Of a DNA stretch of 64,000 nt, positions 54,625-63,088 are shown one piece after another; the first letter of the stretch is position 1; each line of letters starts with the position of its first letter. The stretch comes from Sideroxydans sp. (GTDB lineage: Bacteria > Pseudomonadota > Gammaproteobacteria > Burkholderiales > Gallionellaceae). The position numbers were made by a program, and so were the translations under genes. The stretch covers positions 1 through 64,000 of the forward strand of contig DAIDAJ010000021.1 in NCBI GenBank assembly GCA_027310665.1, read 5' to 3'. The notes under the pieces are model-generated. The model was not told where the DNA came from, searched no databases, and worked only from the letters and a program-made list of their open reading frames with translations.

Positions 54625-55344
54625 ATGGTTGATATCGCAGTCGTCGATTACGGTATGGGCAACCTGCGCTCGGTGCAGCAGGCTGTGCGCAAAGTTGCGC
54701 CAAATGCTGACATCGCCGTGACCGGCGAGGCCGCTGTGATTGCCTCTGCCGGACGGGTCATCTTCCCGGGGCAGGGCGCCGCACCGGACTGTATGCGCGA
54801 AATTCGTTCTCGTGGCCTCGATCGCGTGATTTCGGATGTGATCAGGGAAGGAAAGCCGTTTCTCGGCATTTGCATGGGCCTCCAGGTGCTTTTCGAGCAC
54901 AGCGAAGAGGGTGATACACCTTGTCTCGGGGTGTTCTCCGGGCAGGTCAGGCGATTTGCCTCGGGTCTGTCCGATGCGCAAGGCAACAAGCTGAAAGTGC
55001 CACACATGGGCTGGAACCAGGTGCATCGAGGGGTTAATCCTCAACTCCCGCAGGGAGTTGAGACGGTAGCCCTTCCCCCCACCGGGGGGAAGTTGGAAGG
55101 AGGGACCACTCCCGAACACCCCCTCTGGTCTGGAATCGAACAAGATGCACGGTTCTATTTCGTGCACAGTTACTATGTGGAGCCGCGTGATCCGGGCCTG
55201 GTGCAAGCCACCAGCGACTATCCGCGCCCATTTGTTTGCGCCGTGGCTAAAGAAAATTTGTTTGCGGTGCAATTTCACCCGGAAAAGAGTGCTGCTGCAG
55301 GATTGAAACTGCTGCAGAATTTTATCAACTGGAATCCTGCTTAA
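54625..55344 (+). CDS. hisH: HisH, glutamine amidotransferase subunit of IGP synthase, with a translated insertion
   Basis: HisH releases ammonia from glutamine for HisF. The ATG at 54625 is chosen (7 nt after hisB ends); an in-frame extension to 54433 overlaps hisB. The 239-residue protein has the nucleophile Cys83 in [10 protein letters not shown], and His218/Glu220 in VQFHPEKS. It is about 27 residues longer than usual because residues about 136-164, encoded by 55030-55116, are a palindromic DNA element read in frame between [11 protein letters not shown] and [20 protein letters not shown]. The insertion is in the loop before the FYFVHSY block, so activity is probably kept. Confidence 0.94.
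   Translation: MVDIAVVDYGMGNLRSVQQAVRKVAPNADIAVTGEAAVIASAGRVIFPGQGAAPDCMREIRSRGLDRVISDVIREGKPFLGICMGLQVLFEHSEEGDTPCLGVFSGQVRRFASGLSDAQGNKLKVPHMGWNQVHRGVNPQLPQGVETVALPPTGGKLEGGTTPEHPLWSGIEQDARFYFVHSYYVEPRDPGLVQATSDYPRPFVCAVAKENLFAVQFHPEKSAAAGLKLLQNFINWNPA
55040..55092. repeat. Double-hairpin (BIME-like) element inside hisH
   Basis: Hairpin 1: CTCAACTCCC (55040-55049) with GGGAGTTGAG (55053-55062), perfect 10-bp stem, loop GCA. Hairpin 2: CTTCCCCCC (55072-55080) with GGGGGGAAG (55084-55092), perfect 9-bp stem, loop ACC. The flanks GGGTTAATC and TTGGAAGGAGGGACC seem to be part of the 87-nt insert. Confidence 0.8.
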
Positions 55345-55355
55345 ACCTGCTAATC

Positions 55356-56114
55356 ATGGATACTAAAACGCTGATCATCCCTGCTATCGACCTGAAAGAC
55401 GGTCATTGTGTGCGCCTCAAACAGGGCGTGATGGAAGACGCAACAGTGTTTTCCGAAGATCCCGCTGCCACCGCCAGACATTGGCTGGCTCAAGGTGCGC
55501 GACGCCTGCACCTGGTGGATTTGAACGGCGCGTTTGCCGGAAAACCCAAAAATGAAGCAGCGGTGCGCAGCATCATCGACGCGGTAGGCGGCGACATTCC
55601 GGTACAACTGGGCGGCGGCATCCGCGATCTGGAAACCATAGAGCGCTATCTGGACATCGGTGTGACCTACGTCATCATCGGCACCGCTGCCGTCAAGGTG
55701 CCGGGCTTCCTGCATGAAGCGTGCGACGCGTTCCCCGGACACATCATGGTCGGCCTCGATGCCAAGGGAGGCAAGGTTGCGGTGGACGGCTGGTCGAAAC
55801 TGACCGGGCACGATGTGGCCGATCTGGCGAAGCGCTTTGAAGACTATGGCGTGGAAGCCATCATCTACACCGACATCGGTCGCGACGGCATGATGACCGG
55901 CGTGAACATCGAGGCGACGGTGGAACTGGCGCGGCCTCTGCATGTGCCGGTCATCGCCAGCGGCGGCATCACCAATCTGGACGATGTGCGCGCCTTGTGT
56001 GCCGTGCGTTCGGAGGGGATCACGGGCGCGATCACGGGCCGCGCCATCTATGAAGGTACGCTGGATTTCAAGGCGGCCCAGGCCTTGGCCGATGAACTGT
56101 CGCCGAAGCTCTGA
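55356..56114 (+). CDS. hisA: HisA, ProFAR isomerase
   Basis: HisA isomerises ProFAR to PRFAR on a TIM barrel. The 252-residue protein has the catalytic Asp in [38 protein letters not shown], and the second catalytic Asp in [16 protein letters not shown] (usually TDIxxDG). Length is normal. It ends on the first base of the hisF start codon (1-nt overlap, TGATG). Confidence 0.95.
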   Translation: MDTKTLIIPAIDLKDGHCVRLKQGVMEDATVFSEDPAATARHWLAQGARRLHLVDLNGAFAGKPKNEAAVRSIIDAVGGDIPVQLGGGIRDLETIERYLDIGVTYVIIGTAAVKVPGFLHEACDAFPGHIMVGLDAKGGKVAVDGWSKLTGHDVADLAKRFEDYGVEAIIYTDIGRDGMMTGVNIEATVELARPLHVPVIASGGITNLDDVRALCAVRSEGITGAITGRAIYEGTLDFKAAQALADELSPKL

Positions 56115-56872
56115 TGCTCGCCAAACGCATCATTCCCTGCCTGGATGTGACCGCCGGCCGCGTGGTCAAGGGCGTCAGTTTCGTCGAGTTGCGCGATGCG
56201 GGAGATCCGGTAGAGATCGCGCGGCGCTACGATGAGCAGGGTGCGGACGAACTGACTTTCCTCGATATCACAGCGAGTTCGGACGACCGGGGCATCATCT
56301 TCCGCATCATCGAGCAGGTGGCAGAACAGGTTTTCATTCCGCTGACGGTCGGCGGCGGCGTGCGCGAAGTGCAGGATGTGCGCAATCTGCTCAATGCGGG
56401 TGCAGACAAAGTCAGTATCAATACTTCTGCCGTGGTCAATCCGCAGCTGGTGGCGGACGCTTCGGCGCGTTACGGTTCGCAATGCATCGTGGTCGCCATC
56501 GACGCCAAGCAAACTGCGCCAAACAAGTGGGAAGTATTTACCCATGGCGGCCGCAAGGCTACCGGCCTGGATGCGGTGGAATGGGCGAAGAAGATGCAAA
56601 ATATGGGAGCGGGGGAGATACTGCTGACCAGCATGGACAAGGACGGGCAGAAGAGCGGCTTCGATCTGGCGCTGACCCGTGCCGTGACCGATGCGCTGGA
56701 GATCCCGGTGATCGCCAGCGGCGGCGTGGGCAATCTGCAACATCTCGCGGATGGCGTTAAGCTGGGCGGCGCGGATGCGGTGCTGGCAGCCAGTATCTTC
56801 CACTTTGGCGAATACACCGTGCAACAGGCAAAGCAGTTCATGGCACAACAAGGTATAGAGGTGCGGTTATGA
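56114..56872 (+). CDS. hisF: HisF, cyclase subunit of IGP synthase
   Basis: HisF makes imidazoleglycerol phosphate and AICAR with ammonia from HisH. The 252-residue barrel has the catalytic Asp in [38 protein letters not shown], the second catalytic Asp in [16 protein letters not shown] and [11 protein letters not shown]. Its stop codon overlaps an ATG as ATGA, and the following DNA is the repeat array before hisI. Confidence 0.95.
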   Translation: MLAKRIIPCLDVTAGRVVKGVSFVELRDAGDPVEIARRYDEQGADELTFLDITASSDDRGIIFRIIEQVAEQVFIPLTVGGGVREVQDVRNLLNAGADKVSINTSAVVNPQLVADASARYGSQCIVVAIDAKQTAPNKWEVFTHGGRKATGLDAVEWAKKMQNMGAGEILLTSMDKDGQKSGFDLALTRAVTDALEIPVIASGGVGNLQHLADGVKLGGADAVLAASIFHFGEYTVQQAKQFMAQQGIEVRL

Positions 56873-56970
56873 CACGGTGCGCGAAAGCGTCGGGTGCGGG
56901 AGTAACCGCATCGCGTCTCCTCCCGCAAACGGCTGGCTACGCCAGTAACGTGTCGGAGGCGCGGTTATGA
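56869..56970 (+). CDS. Mini-ORF A, 33 residues, translationally coupled to hisF
   Basis: The start ATG overlaps the hisF stop (ATGA). The product begins [11 protein letters not shown] and ends [10 protein letters not shown]; it is 33 residues long and has no known family. Its stop again overlaps the next ATG. The SD for this frame lies inside the hisF end (GAGGTGCGG). Whether the peptide has a function or only keeps ribosomes moving to hisI is not known. It differs from mini-ORF C at 5 of 33 positions. Confidence 0.5.
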   Translation: MTRCAKASGAGVTASRLLPQTAGYASNVSEARL

Positions 56971-57236
56971 CACGGTGCGCGAAAGCGACGGGTGCGGGAC
57001 AACGCAGTTGCGGTGCAGGCTCATGCGCGCAGCGCGTGATGCCGGAGCCAATAATCGCATCGCACCTCCTCCCGCAGCGTAAGGGTGGCAGCGAAGCTGC
57101 CGGGCGCCCACCGGCGTACTCCTCGCGGGTGCAAACGGCTGGCTGCGCCATAATCAGCGACTTGGTGAGCGTTGTTTGCTCACCTAGTCGAATGGCTAGT
57201 AGTTACATCAGTAACGAGTCGGAGGTGCGGTTATGA
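56967..57236 (+). CDS. Mini-ORF B, 89 residues, expanded repeat copy
   Basis: This copy begins [11 protein letters not shown] and ends SNESEVRL like the other two, but carries extra sequence in the middle (about 56 residues, including IIASHLLPQ and a Cys/Ser-rich part). The extra DNA keeps the frame open and length divisible by three. Start and stop overlap the neighbours by ATGA. No family is recognised; the amino-acid pattern of the inserted part looks like translated non-coding DNA. Confidence 0.45.
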   Translation: MTRCAKATGAGQRSCGAGSCAQRVMPEPIIASHLLPQRKGGSEAAGRPPAYSSRVQTAGCAIISDLVSVVCSPSRMASSYISNESEVRL

Positions 57237-57334
57237 CACGGTGCGCGAAAGCGATGGGTGCGGGAATAACCGCATCGCACCTCCTCCCGCAAACGGCTGG
57301 CTACGCCAGTAACGAGTCGGAGGTGCGGTTATGA
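57233..57334 (+). CDS. Mini-ORF C, 33 residues, coupled to hisI
   Basis: The product begins [11 protein letters not shown] and ends [10 protein letters not shown] (33 residues). Its stop codon overlaps the hisI start as ATGA, and GGAGGTGCGG just before is the hisI ribosome-binding site. Together with A and B it forms an unbroken chain of overlapping frames from hisF to hisI. Confidence 0.5.
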   Translation: MTRCAKAMGAGITASHLLPQTAGYASNESEVRL

Positions 57335-57720
57335 CCGAGTCCTGGCTGAACAAGGTGAATTGGTCGGAAGACGGTTTGGTTCCGGCCATCGCGCAGGATG
57401 CGGCCACCGGGCGTGTGCTGATGGTGGCGTGGATGGACCGGGACGCGCTCAAGCGCACGGCAGAGACCGGCGAAGCGATATACTGGTCGCGTTCGCGCAA
57501 GAAGCTGTGGCACAAGGGCGAGGAATCCGGCCACATCCAGACGGTCAAAGAGATACGCCTGGATTGCGATAGCGACGTGATTCTGTTGAAAGTGGAACAA
57601 AAGGGCGGCATCGCCTGCCATACCGGGCGCGAGAGTTGCTTCTACAGCAAACTGGAACAAGGCCGCTGGGTAGAGACGGATGCGGTTCTCAAGTCACCCG
57701 ACGAGATCTATAAAAAATGA
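57331..57720 (+). CDS. hisI: HisI, phosphoribosyl-AMP cyclohydrolase
   Basis: HisI opens the adenine ring of phosphoribosyl-AMP using zinc. The 129-residue protein has [40 protein letters not shown] and the metal ligand region [29 protein letters not shown]. The ATG at 57331 is fixed by GGAGGTGCGG upstream, which belongs to the last repeat copy. It overlaps hisE by 4 nt. Confidence 0.95.
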   Translation: MTESWLNKVNWSEDGLVPAIAQDAATGRVLMVAWMDRDALKRTAETGEAIYWSRSRKKLWHKGEESGHIQTVKEIRLDCDSDVILLKVEQKGGIACHTGRESCFYSKLEQGRWVETDAVLKSPDEIYKK

Positions 57721-58034
57721 GCAACGATATCCTGCAACGACTGACCGGGACGATAGAGGCGCGCAAACAGGCTGCAGCCGATTCCTCTTATGTCGCCAAG
57801 CTGTTCAGCAAAGGCGAAGATGCCATACTGAAGAAAGTGATCGAGGAGGCGGGCGAGGTCTTGCTGGCAAGCAAAGAGTCAGACAGGCAACATTTAGTAT
57901 ATGAAGTTGCCGATCTATGGTTCCACTGCATGGTGTTGCTGGCACAAAAAGGGCTGAGCGCGGATGATGTGCTGAAAGAGCTGGCGCGGCGCGAAGGCGT
58001 ATCTGGAATCGAAGAAAAAGCGAGCCGGACATGA
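57717..58034 (+). CDS. hisE: HisE, phosphoribosyl-ATP pyrophosphatase
   Basis: HisE removes pyrophosphate from phosphoribosyl-ATP. The 105-residue all-helical protein has [40 protein letters not shown] and [20 protein letters not shown], the MazG-like metal-binding Glu/Asp pattern. Its start overlaps hisI and its end overlaps the HIT gene start (4 nt). Confidence 0.95.
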   Translation: MSNDILQRLTGTIEARKQAAADSSYVAKLFSKGEDAILKKVIEEAGEVLLASKESDRQHLVYEVADLWFHCMVLLAQKGLSADDVLKELARREGVSGIEEKASRT

Positions 58035-58381
58035 GCGACAACTGCATCTTCTGCAAGATCGTGAGCGGCCAGATACCGAGCCGCAAAGTGTATGAGGATG
58101 ACGAGGTATTCGCCTTCCACGACATCAATCCGGTCGCACCGGTACACTTCATGCTGGTTCCCAAGCTGCATCTCGTATCGCTGCTGGACGCCGAAGAAGT
58201 CCATGCAGCCCTGCTTGGAAGGATGTTGTTACTGGCGCCGAAACTGGCGCTGGAACAGGGTTTGACAAACGGTTTCCGCACCGTCATCAATAGCGGCAAG
58301 GGCGGTGGGCAGGAGGTGTTTCACCTGCACATCCATGTCATCGGCGGCGGCAATATTCCGCCCATGGTTAAACGAGATTAA
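58031..58381 (+). CDS. HIT-family nucleotide-binding protein
   Basis: HIT proteins hydrolyse purine nucleoside phosphoramidates or dinucleotides. The 116-residue protein has [40 protein letters not shown] and the histidine triad [11 protein letters not shown]. It lies between hisE and tatA, an order I recall from many betaproteobacteria. The Cys pair in CIFC near the start may bind zinc. Confidence 0.93.
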   Translation: MSDNCIFCKIVSGQIPSRKVYEDDEVFAFHDINPVAPVHFMLVPKLHLVSLLDAEEVHAALLGRMLLLAPKLALEQGLTNGFRTVINSGKGGGQEVFHLHIHVIGGGNIPPMVKRD

Positions 58382-58395
58382 ACAAGGAGAGAGAA

Positions 58396-58614
58396 ATGGG
58401 CTCGATGAGCATCTGGCATTGGTTGATCGTATTGTTGGTTGTTGTGCTGATATTCGGCACCAAGAAGCTGCGCAATATCGGAGAAGACCTGGGTGGCGCG
58501 GTGAAAGGTTTCAAGGATGGCATGAAAGGCGAAGAAGAAGCGCACAAGCAAGTCACGCATGACGACAAGACCATCGAAGGCGAAGCGAAAGAGAAGACCC
58601 AAACCAAGGTTTGA
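58396..58614 (+). CDS. tatA: TatA, twin-arginine translocase subunit
   Basis: TatA forms the size-variable pore of the Tat system. The 72-residue protein has a short N-terminal helix ([20 protein letters not shown]), a [20 protein letters not shown] hinge and amphipathic helix, and a charged tail. GGAGAGAG precedes the ATG. The Tat-signal proteins at 22231 and 22742 are likely users. Confidence 0.95.
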   Translation: MGSMSIWHWLIVLLVVVLIFGTKKLRNIGEDLGGAVKGFKDGMKGEEEAHKQVTHDDKTIEGEAKEKTQTKV

Positions 58615-58629
58615 GTCTGAAAGCCCCTT

Positions 58630-59016
58630 ATGTTCGATATCGGCTTTTCCGAACTGGTGGTGATCATGGTGGTGGCACTGATCGTCATCGGCCCAGAGCG
58701 CCTGCCTAAAGTGGCCCGCACCATGGGGTTGCTGTGGGGCAGGGCGCAACGCTATATCAACGGCGTGCGCGCCGATATCGAGCGCGATATGCAAATGGAC
58801 GAGCTGAAGCAGCTCAAACAGAAAGTCGAACAGGAAGCGGCAGCGGCGATGCAGGCTGCAAGCCAGGCCGGCCAGGCGGTGGATGATCATTTGAAATCGC
58901 TACAGCAGGAAGCGGCATCAGTCGAACAGCCTGGGCAGCGCAGCATTCCGGCAACAGTCAGCAACACCCCGAAAGAACCGCCCGCTCCCGAACAGAGGCA
59001 GTTTCCGATTGACTAA
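58630..59016 (+). CDS. tatB: TatB, twin-arginine translocase subunit
   Basis: TatB binds twin-arginine signals together with TatC. The 128-residue protein has MFDIGFSELVVIMVVALIVI, GPERLPKVARTMGLLWGRAQ and a long amphipathic helix, followed by a Pro/Gln-rich tail. It sits between tatA and tatC. Confidence 0.94.
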   Translation: MFDIGFSELVVIMVVALIVIGPERLPKVARTMGLLWGRAQRYINGVRADIERDMQMDELKQLKQKVEQEAAAAMQAASQAGQAVDDHLKSLQQEAASVEQPGQRSIPATVSNTPKEPPAPEQRQFPID

Positions 59017-59031
59017 TTTCTTCCCTTCATC

Positions 59032-59751
59032 GTGAGCACCAGCGAAAGTCTAATCTCCCACCTGATCGAGTTGCGCACGCGGCTGCTCAATTCTGCCGTT
59101 GCCCTGTTACTGGTATTCATCTGCCTGTTCCCGTGGGCGGCGGATCTATACAGCTTGTTGGCGCGACCGCTGCTGTCCAAGCTGCCCAAAGGCGGCCAAA
59201 TGATCGCGACGGACGTCACGACGCCGTTCTTCGTGCCGCTCAAGGTCGCGATGATGGCGGCTTTTCTGATCGCGCTCCCCTACATTCTCTATCAGGTATG
59301 GCGCTTTATCGCGCCCGGCCTTTACCTGAACGAGAAGCGATGGATATTGCCTTTGCTGGTTTCCAGCGTGGTGCTGTTTTTTTGCGGCATGGCCTTTGCC
59401 TATTTTGCGGTCTTCCCGGTGGTGTTCGGCTTCATTACCGCCGCCGCACCCAAAGGTGTGGCCGTCATGACCGATATCGACAAATACCTGAGCTTTGTGT
59501 TGAGCATGTTCGTGGCGTTCGGACTGGCATTTCAGGTGCCCATCGCGGTGGTGTTGCTGGTGAAGACCGGGATGGTGACTACAGCGAAATTGCGCGAGGT
59601 TCGTCCCTACGTCATCGTCGGTGCGTTTGTCGTCGGTGCGATCTTTACTCCGCCCGACGTGGTTTCCCAGTTCATGCTGGCGATGCCGCTGTGGCTGCTT
59701 TATGAAGCGGGCATCCTGGTGGCCGGCTGGACAGGGGGGAAACCGGCTTGA
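59032..59751 (+). CDS. tatC: TatC, twin-arginine translocase subunit (GTG start)
   Basis: TatC is the signal-recognising core of the translocase, with six membrane helices. The 239-residue protein has LISHLIELRTRLLNSAVALL, the conserved motif FVPLKVAMMAAFLIALPYIL and the loop YQVWRFIAPGLYLNEKRWIL, then AVMTDIDKYLSFVLSMFVAF. The start is GTG at 59032; no ATG fits near it. The C-terminus is short and complete. It is convergent with the downstream protease. Confidence 0.94.
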   Translation: MSTSESLISHLIELRTRLLNSAVALLLVFICLFPWAADLYSLLARPLLSKLPKGGQMIATDVTTPFFVPLKVAMMAAFLIALPYILYQVWRFIAPGLYLNEKRWILPLLVSSVVLFFCGMAFAYFAVFPVVFGFITAAAPKGVAVMTDIDKYLSFVLSMFVAFGLAFQVPIAVVLLVKTGMVTTAKLREVRPYVIVGAFVVGAIFTPPDVVSQFMLAMPLWLLYEAGILVAGWTGGKPA

Positions 59752-59767
59752 TCCCCGCCCTTCCGGT

Positions 59768-60925
59768 TTATTCCTGAGCCTTGGGCTTCGGTCGTTTGCC
59801 GACCTTGACCTGAACTTCCACTTCAGCCTGGTTGCGCAGCAACTTGAGCGAGGTGACCTTTCCCGGCGGCAACGAAGAGATGGTTTCCAGCATGATGGTG
59901 GAATCCGTCAGCGGTTTGTCCGCGATGCTGAGCAGGATGTCGCCCGGTTTGACGCCGGACTTGTCCGCGGGGCTGCCGCGCACCACTTCGGCGATCAGCA
60001 CGCCCTGCACGTCGCCGAGCTTGAACGATTCCAGCAATTCGGGTGTGAGATCCTGCACCGCAACGCCGATCCATCCGCGCGTGACAGCGCCGTTCTGGAT
60101 GATCTGTTCCATGATCTTCTTGGCCGTGCTCACCGGGATGGCAAAGCCGATACCGAGCGAGCCGCCGTTGGGTGAATAGATCGCACTATTGATGCCGACC
60201 AGATTGCCTTCCACGTCCACCAGCGCACCGCCCGAATTGCCGGGATTGATGGCCGCATCGGTCTGGATGAAGTTCTCGAAAGTGCTAAGCCCGAGGTGGT
60301 TGCGTTTCAGCGCGCTGACGATACCCATGGTCACGGTCTGTCCCACGCCAAACGGATTGCCGACGGCGAGAACGATGTCTCCGACATGCGCCTGATCGGA
60401 CTGGGCGAAAGTGATCGCGGGCAGGTTGTTGCCGATATCGACCTTGATGACCGCGAGGTCGGTGTCCGGATCGGATCCGACGATGTGGCCCTTGGCGGTG
60501 CGGCCGTCCGAGAGGGCGACTTCGATCTGGTCGGCGCTTTCGATGACATGGTGGTTGGTCAGGATGTAGCCATCGTGGCTGACGATGACGCCCGAACCCA
60601 GGCTGGAAGTCTGTTGCGGAACGTTATCCTCGAACTGGTCGCCGAAGAAGAAACGGAAACGCGGATCGTCCATGAATGGATGGGTCTGCGGCTTCACCTC
60701 GCTGCTGGTGAAGACGTTGACCACGGCCGGCATCACTTTTTGGGCCGCCTTGCTGAAGCCCACGGATGGCAGGTCGCCGCCGTCCTTGACGTTGTTCTCA
60801 TATAAGGTCACTACTCCGCTGCGGGCTGCATTGGGAAGCAGCGACGGCCTGAGCGTGTGGATCACGAACAGCATTGCTAGGCCGACGGTGGTGGCTTGGG
60901 CGAACAGGAGCCAGAATTTGCGCAT
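59768..60925 (-). CDS. DegS/DegQ-like periplasmic serine protease with PDZ domain
   Basis: The start is set at 60925 (MRKFWLLFAQATTVGLAMLF), which gives a membrane anchor or signal and avoids overlap with the divergent NIF3 gene. A longer ORF to 61255 is rejected. The 385-residue protein has the trypsin-like triad: His in YILTNHHVIESADQIEVALS, Asp in DPDTDLAVIKVD, Ser in NPGNSGGALVDVEGNLVGIN. A single PDZ domain follows (about 280-375) with GVLIAEVVRGSPADKSGVKP and GDILLSIADKPL. One PDZ and an anchor fit DegS-type sigma-E pathway or general periplasmic quality control. Confidence 0.9.
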   Translation of the reverse strand: MRKFWLLFAQATTVGLAMLFVIHTLRPSLLPNAARSGVVTLYENNVKDGGDLPSVGFSKAAQKVMPAVVNVFTSSEVKPQTHPFMDDPRFRFFFGDQFEDNVPQQTSSLGSGVIVSHDGYILTNHHVIESADQIEVALSDGRTAKGHIVGSDPDTDLAVIKVDIGNNLPAITFAQSDQAHVGDIVLAVGNPFGVGQTVTMGIVSALKRNHLGLSTFENFIQTDAAINPGNSGGALVDVEGNLVGINSAIYSPNGGSLGIGFAIPVSTAKKIMEQIIQNGAVTRGWIGVAVQDLTPELLESFKLGDVQGVLIAEVVRGSPADKSGVKPGDILLSIADKPLTDSTIMLETISSLPPGKVTSLKLLRNQAEVEVQVKVGKRPKPKAQE

Positions 60926-60964
60926 GATATGATTTGAGCCGCTAAATTTATTGGGACGAACCCG

Positions 60965-61711
60965 ATGCGATTGAACGAATTGCGCGATTATATCGGAAGC
61001 GAGCTTGCAGTCAGCCGTTTTCGTGACTATTGCCCGAACGGTTTGCAGGTCGAGGGGCGAGCCGAAGTGAGGCGCATCGCAACCGGCGTCACTGCCTCGC
61101 AAGCGGTGCTGGAAGCGGCGACGGCGTGGGGGGCGGATGCCATTCTCGTCCATCACGGCTATTTCTGGCGCAGCGAAGACGCCGCCATCGCCGGCATCAA
61201 GAAACGCCGCATCGCGCACTTGCTGGCGCACGACGTCAGTCTGCTGGCGTACCATCTACCGCTGGACGCCCATCCTGATCTCGGCAACAACGCCCGGCTT
61301 GGCGCATTGCTCGGCTTCGTTGAACAGGGCCGCTTCGGTGAACAGGACATCGCCGCGCACGGCGTTCTGGCGCGCCCGCAGACCCTGCAGCAGCTTACCC
61401 AGCATATCCAGCATACTTTGCAGCGTGCGCCGCAAGTCATCGCTCATGCAAATCCCAATATCGCGCGCATTGCGTGGTGTAGCGGGGGAGGTCAGGGTTA
61501 CTTCGACCAAGCCGTGGCGCTGGGGGTGGATGCGTTTCTCACGGGCGAGATTTCAGAACAGAACGTGCATGTCGCACAAGAGACGGGTGTCGCCTTCATT
61601 GCCGCCGGACACCATGCCACCGAGCGTTACGGCATACAGGCGCTGGGTGAACACCTGGCTGCGCAATTCAGCCTGGAATGCCGTTTCTTCGACCAGGATA
61701 ATCCGGTTTAG
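60965..61711 (+). CDS. NIF3-like dinuclear-metal protein (YbgI family)
   Basis: NIF3/YbgI proteins form hexameric rings with a two-metal site; the exact reaction is not settled, with a GTP cyclohydrolase-I type 2-like fold. The 248-residue protein has YCPNGLQVEGRAEVRRIATG, ADAILVHHGYFWRSEDAAIA, DVSLLAYHLPLDAHPDLGNN and the C-terminal AFIAAGHHATERYGIQALGE with metal-binding His and Glu. It is divergent from the protease gene with only 39 nt between. Confidence 0.92.
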   Translation: MRLNELRDYIGSELAVSRFRDYCPNGLQVEGRAEVRRIATGVTASQAVLEAATAWGADAILVHHGYFWRSEDAAIAGIKKRRIAHLLAHDVSLLAYHLPLDAHPDLGNNARLGALLGFVEQGRFGEQDIAAHGVLARPQTLQQLTQHIQHTLQRAPQVIAHANPNIARIAWCSGGGQGYFDQAVALGVDAFLTGEISEQNVHVAQETGVAFIAAGHHATERYGIQALGEHLAAQFSLECRFFDQDNPV

Positions 61712-61766
61712 TCAATGTCTGCGGCAGACAGGCCGGTTCCTGCAAAAGTGCCGGTATGCCGTATCT

Positions 61767-62198
61767 TCACTTTTTATTCCGCATCTCGATGTTTCCGGTG
61801 GCCAGATATATTTCGCGCAGGAAACACAACAAACCGGCAATCAGCGCCAGCATCGCCGAAATGAAAAACAGCGCAACTGCGCGCGCAGGATCCATGCCTA
61901 TTTCGGAGCCTACAAAAAGAGCGGCGATCACGATACAGATGAAGAGCGCCGACAGAGTGCAGAGGCTCACAGCCCAATGCACCCAGCGCACCCTGCGCCG
62001 GAGCATCTCCATTTCTTCCAGCTGGGCGGGCATCTTTGGATTGCTTGAATTGCTCAATGTTCTGGAACGATCCACGATGCGGGCGATGCGGGTGGTGATC
62101 ACATTGAGAATCGCGCCGATGCCGGTCAACAGAAAGACGGGTGCAACCGCCTGCTGAATGGCGTGGGTGACGGTCGTGATTTCAGCTGCGCTCGGCAT
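61767..62198 (-). CDS. DUF2721 membrane protein
   Basis: The 143-residue protein has three hydrophobic segments (about 16-36, 75-97, 108-130) and the family features AVAPVFLLTGIGAILNVITT, RIARIVDRSRTL and LRRRVRWVHWAVSLCTLSAL. This matches DUF2721, a small family of inner-membrane proteins without known function. It is convergent with the NIF3 gene and followed by the MgtC gene on the same strand. Confidence 0.85.
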   Translation of the reverse strand: MPSAAEITTVTHAIQQAVAPVFLLTGIGAILNVITTRIARIVDRSRTLSNSSNPKMPAQLEEMEMLRRRVRWVHWAVSLCTLSALFICIVIAALFVGSEIGMDPARAVALFFISAMLALIAGLLCFLREIYLATGNIEMRNKK

Positions 62199-62230
62199 GG
62201 CAATCCCTCAGATTGAAGTCATTCTGTCGC

Positions 62231-62980
62231 TCAGTTCCTCGCATGCGAAAGCGAGAAATCTTCCACACCCTGCAAGGTGCTCAGTCCGCTGGCCAGCTCG
62301 TTCATCGCAACACCGCTGTTCTTGCTGAGGGCGATGGCGACGAAATGCCATTCAAGTTTTTCGTTGCTGCAGCGGATGGCAAATGATCCCGAAGCGACTT
62401 CGTAACCGTTGGAGTAAACGACCTCGCGCAAGGTATTTTCCTGGGGTACAAAGTTCTTCTGGAAATCAAGGGTGACCGCGATGGCGGGGCGGGAGGGCAG
62501 CCAGCTCTCCAGCTTGGATATCCACATCATGCAAAATGCGGAAAGAGCGGTGAGCATGATCGCCGAGGCATAGAAGCCGACGCCGACCATGATGCCGATG
62601 GCGGAACAGGTCCAGATGGAGGCCGCCGTGGTGAGGCCGCTGATGTTGAGACCGTCGCGCATGATTACTCCGGCCCCGAGGAATCCGATACCGGTGAGGA
62701 TGCCCTGAATGACGCGGGTCGGGTCTCCGGCCAGATAAGAGTTCACATGCCCGCCGTACCAGAAGGAAGGATAGCCTGCAATTACCGTGACGGCAGCAGC
62801 GGCCATGCAAACCAGCCCGTAGGTGCGCATGCCTGCGGCGCGGCCATGGTAGGAGCGTTCATATCCTACGACCAAGCCCAGTATGAGCGCGCCAAACATG
62901 TTGAAAAACACAAGCATGTTGGTCGCCACTTCCGGTGCTGACCAATAAGCCGACAGATTGGCAAACGATAACGCTTCCAT
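62231..62980 (-). CDS. MgtC/SapB family membrane protein
   Basis: MgtC proteins regulate the F1Fo ATPase or magnesium balance in pathogens; related proteins are widespread. The 249-residue protein has the MgtC membrane core LVVGYERSYHGRAAGMRTYG, TRVIQGILTGIGFLGAGVIM and SGLTTAASIWTCSAIGIMVG, and a C-terminal soluble part (about 170-249) resembling an ACT-like domain. A magnesium- or stress-related role is inferred. No Mg-sensing leader was noticed. Confidence 0.88.
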   Translation of the reverse strand: MEALSFANLSAYWSAPEVATNMLVFFNMFGALILGLVVGYERSYHGRAAGMRTYGLVCMAAAAVTVIAGYPSFWYGGHVNSYLAGDPTRVIQGILTGIGFLGAGVIMRDGLNISGLTTAASIWTCSAIGIMVGVGFYASAIMLTALSAFCMMWISKLESWLPSRPAIAVTLDFQKNFVPQENTLREVVYSNGYEVASGSFAIRCSNEKLEWHFVAIALSKNSGVAMNELASGLSTLQGVEDFSLSHARN

Positions 62981-63088
62981 GTCCGTTCTCCATTTTTATT
63001 TTTCGGGAGTGTACAAGAATCGGCTCCGGATTACTGCCGTGCCGTTACGCGCTTTCCTTGACGCCGCCCTGATTTCCAGCGGCCTGCA

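Larger units (their letters stand above)
56869..57330 (+). repeat. Tandem repeat array between hisF and hisI
   Basis: Three copies begin with ATGACACGGTGCGCGAAAGC at 56869, 56967 and 57233; the unit lengths are 98, 266 and 98 bp. The middle copy has about 168 bp extra. Every copy ends with GGAGGCGCGGTT or GGAGGTGCGGTT next to the following ATG, so each copy gives the Shine-Dalgarno site of the next reading frame, and the third gives that of hisI. Inverted arms TGCGGGA/TCCCGCA and GAGGTGCGGTTAT with ATAACCGCA...CACCTC allow hairpins. The end of hisF and the start of hisI share GAGGTGCGGTTATGAC, which flanks the array like a direct repeat. Confidence 0.85.

Noticed and set aside
52818..58034. 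his operon order hisC-B-H-A-F-I-E with HIT and tatABC as a novelty
   Set aside because: I recall this order from many betaproteobacteria; only the hisH insert and the hisF-hisI repeats stand out.
60926..61255. N-terminal extension of the DegS-like protease
   Set aside because: It overlaps the NIF3 coding region on the other strand and lacks protein features; the ATG at 60925 gives a normal membrane anchor.
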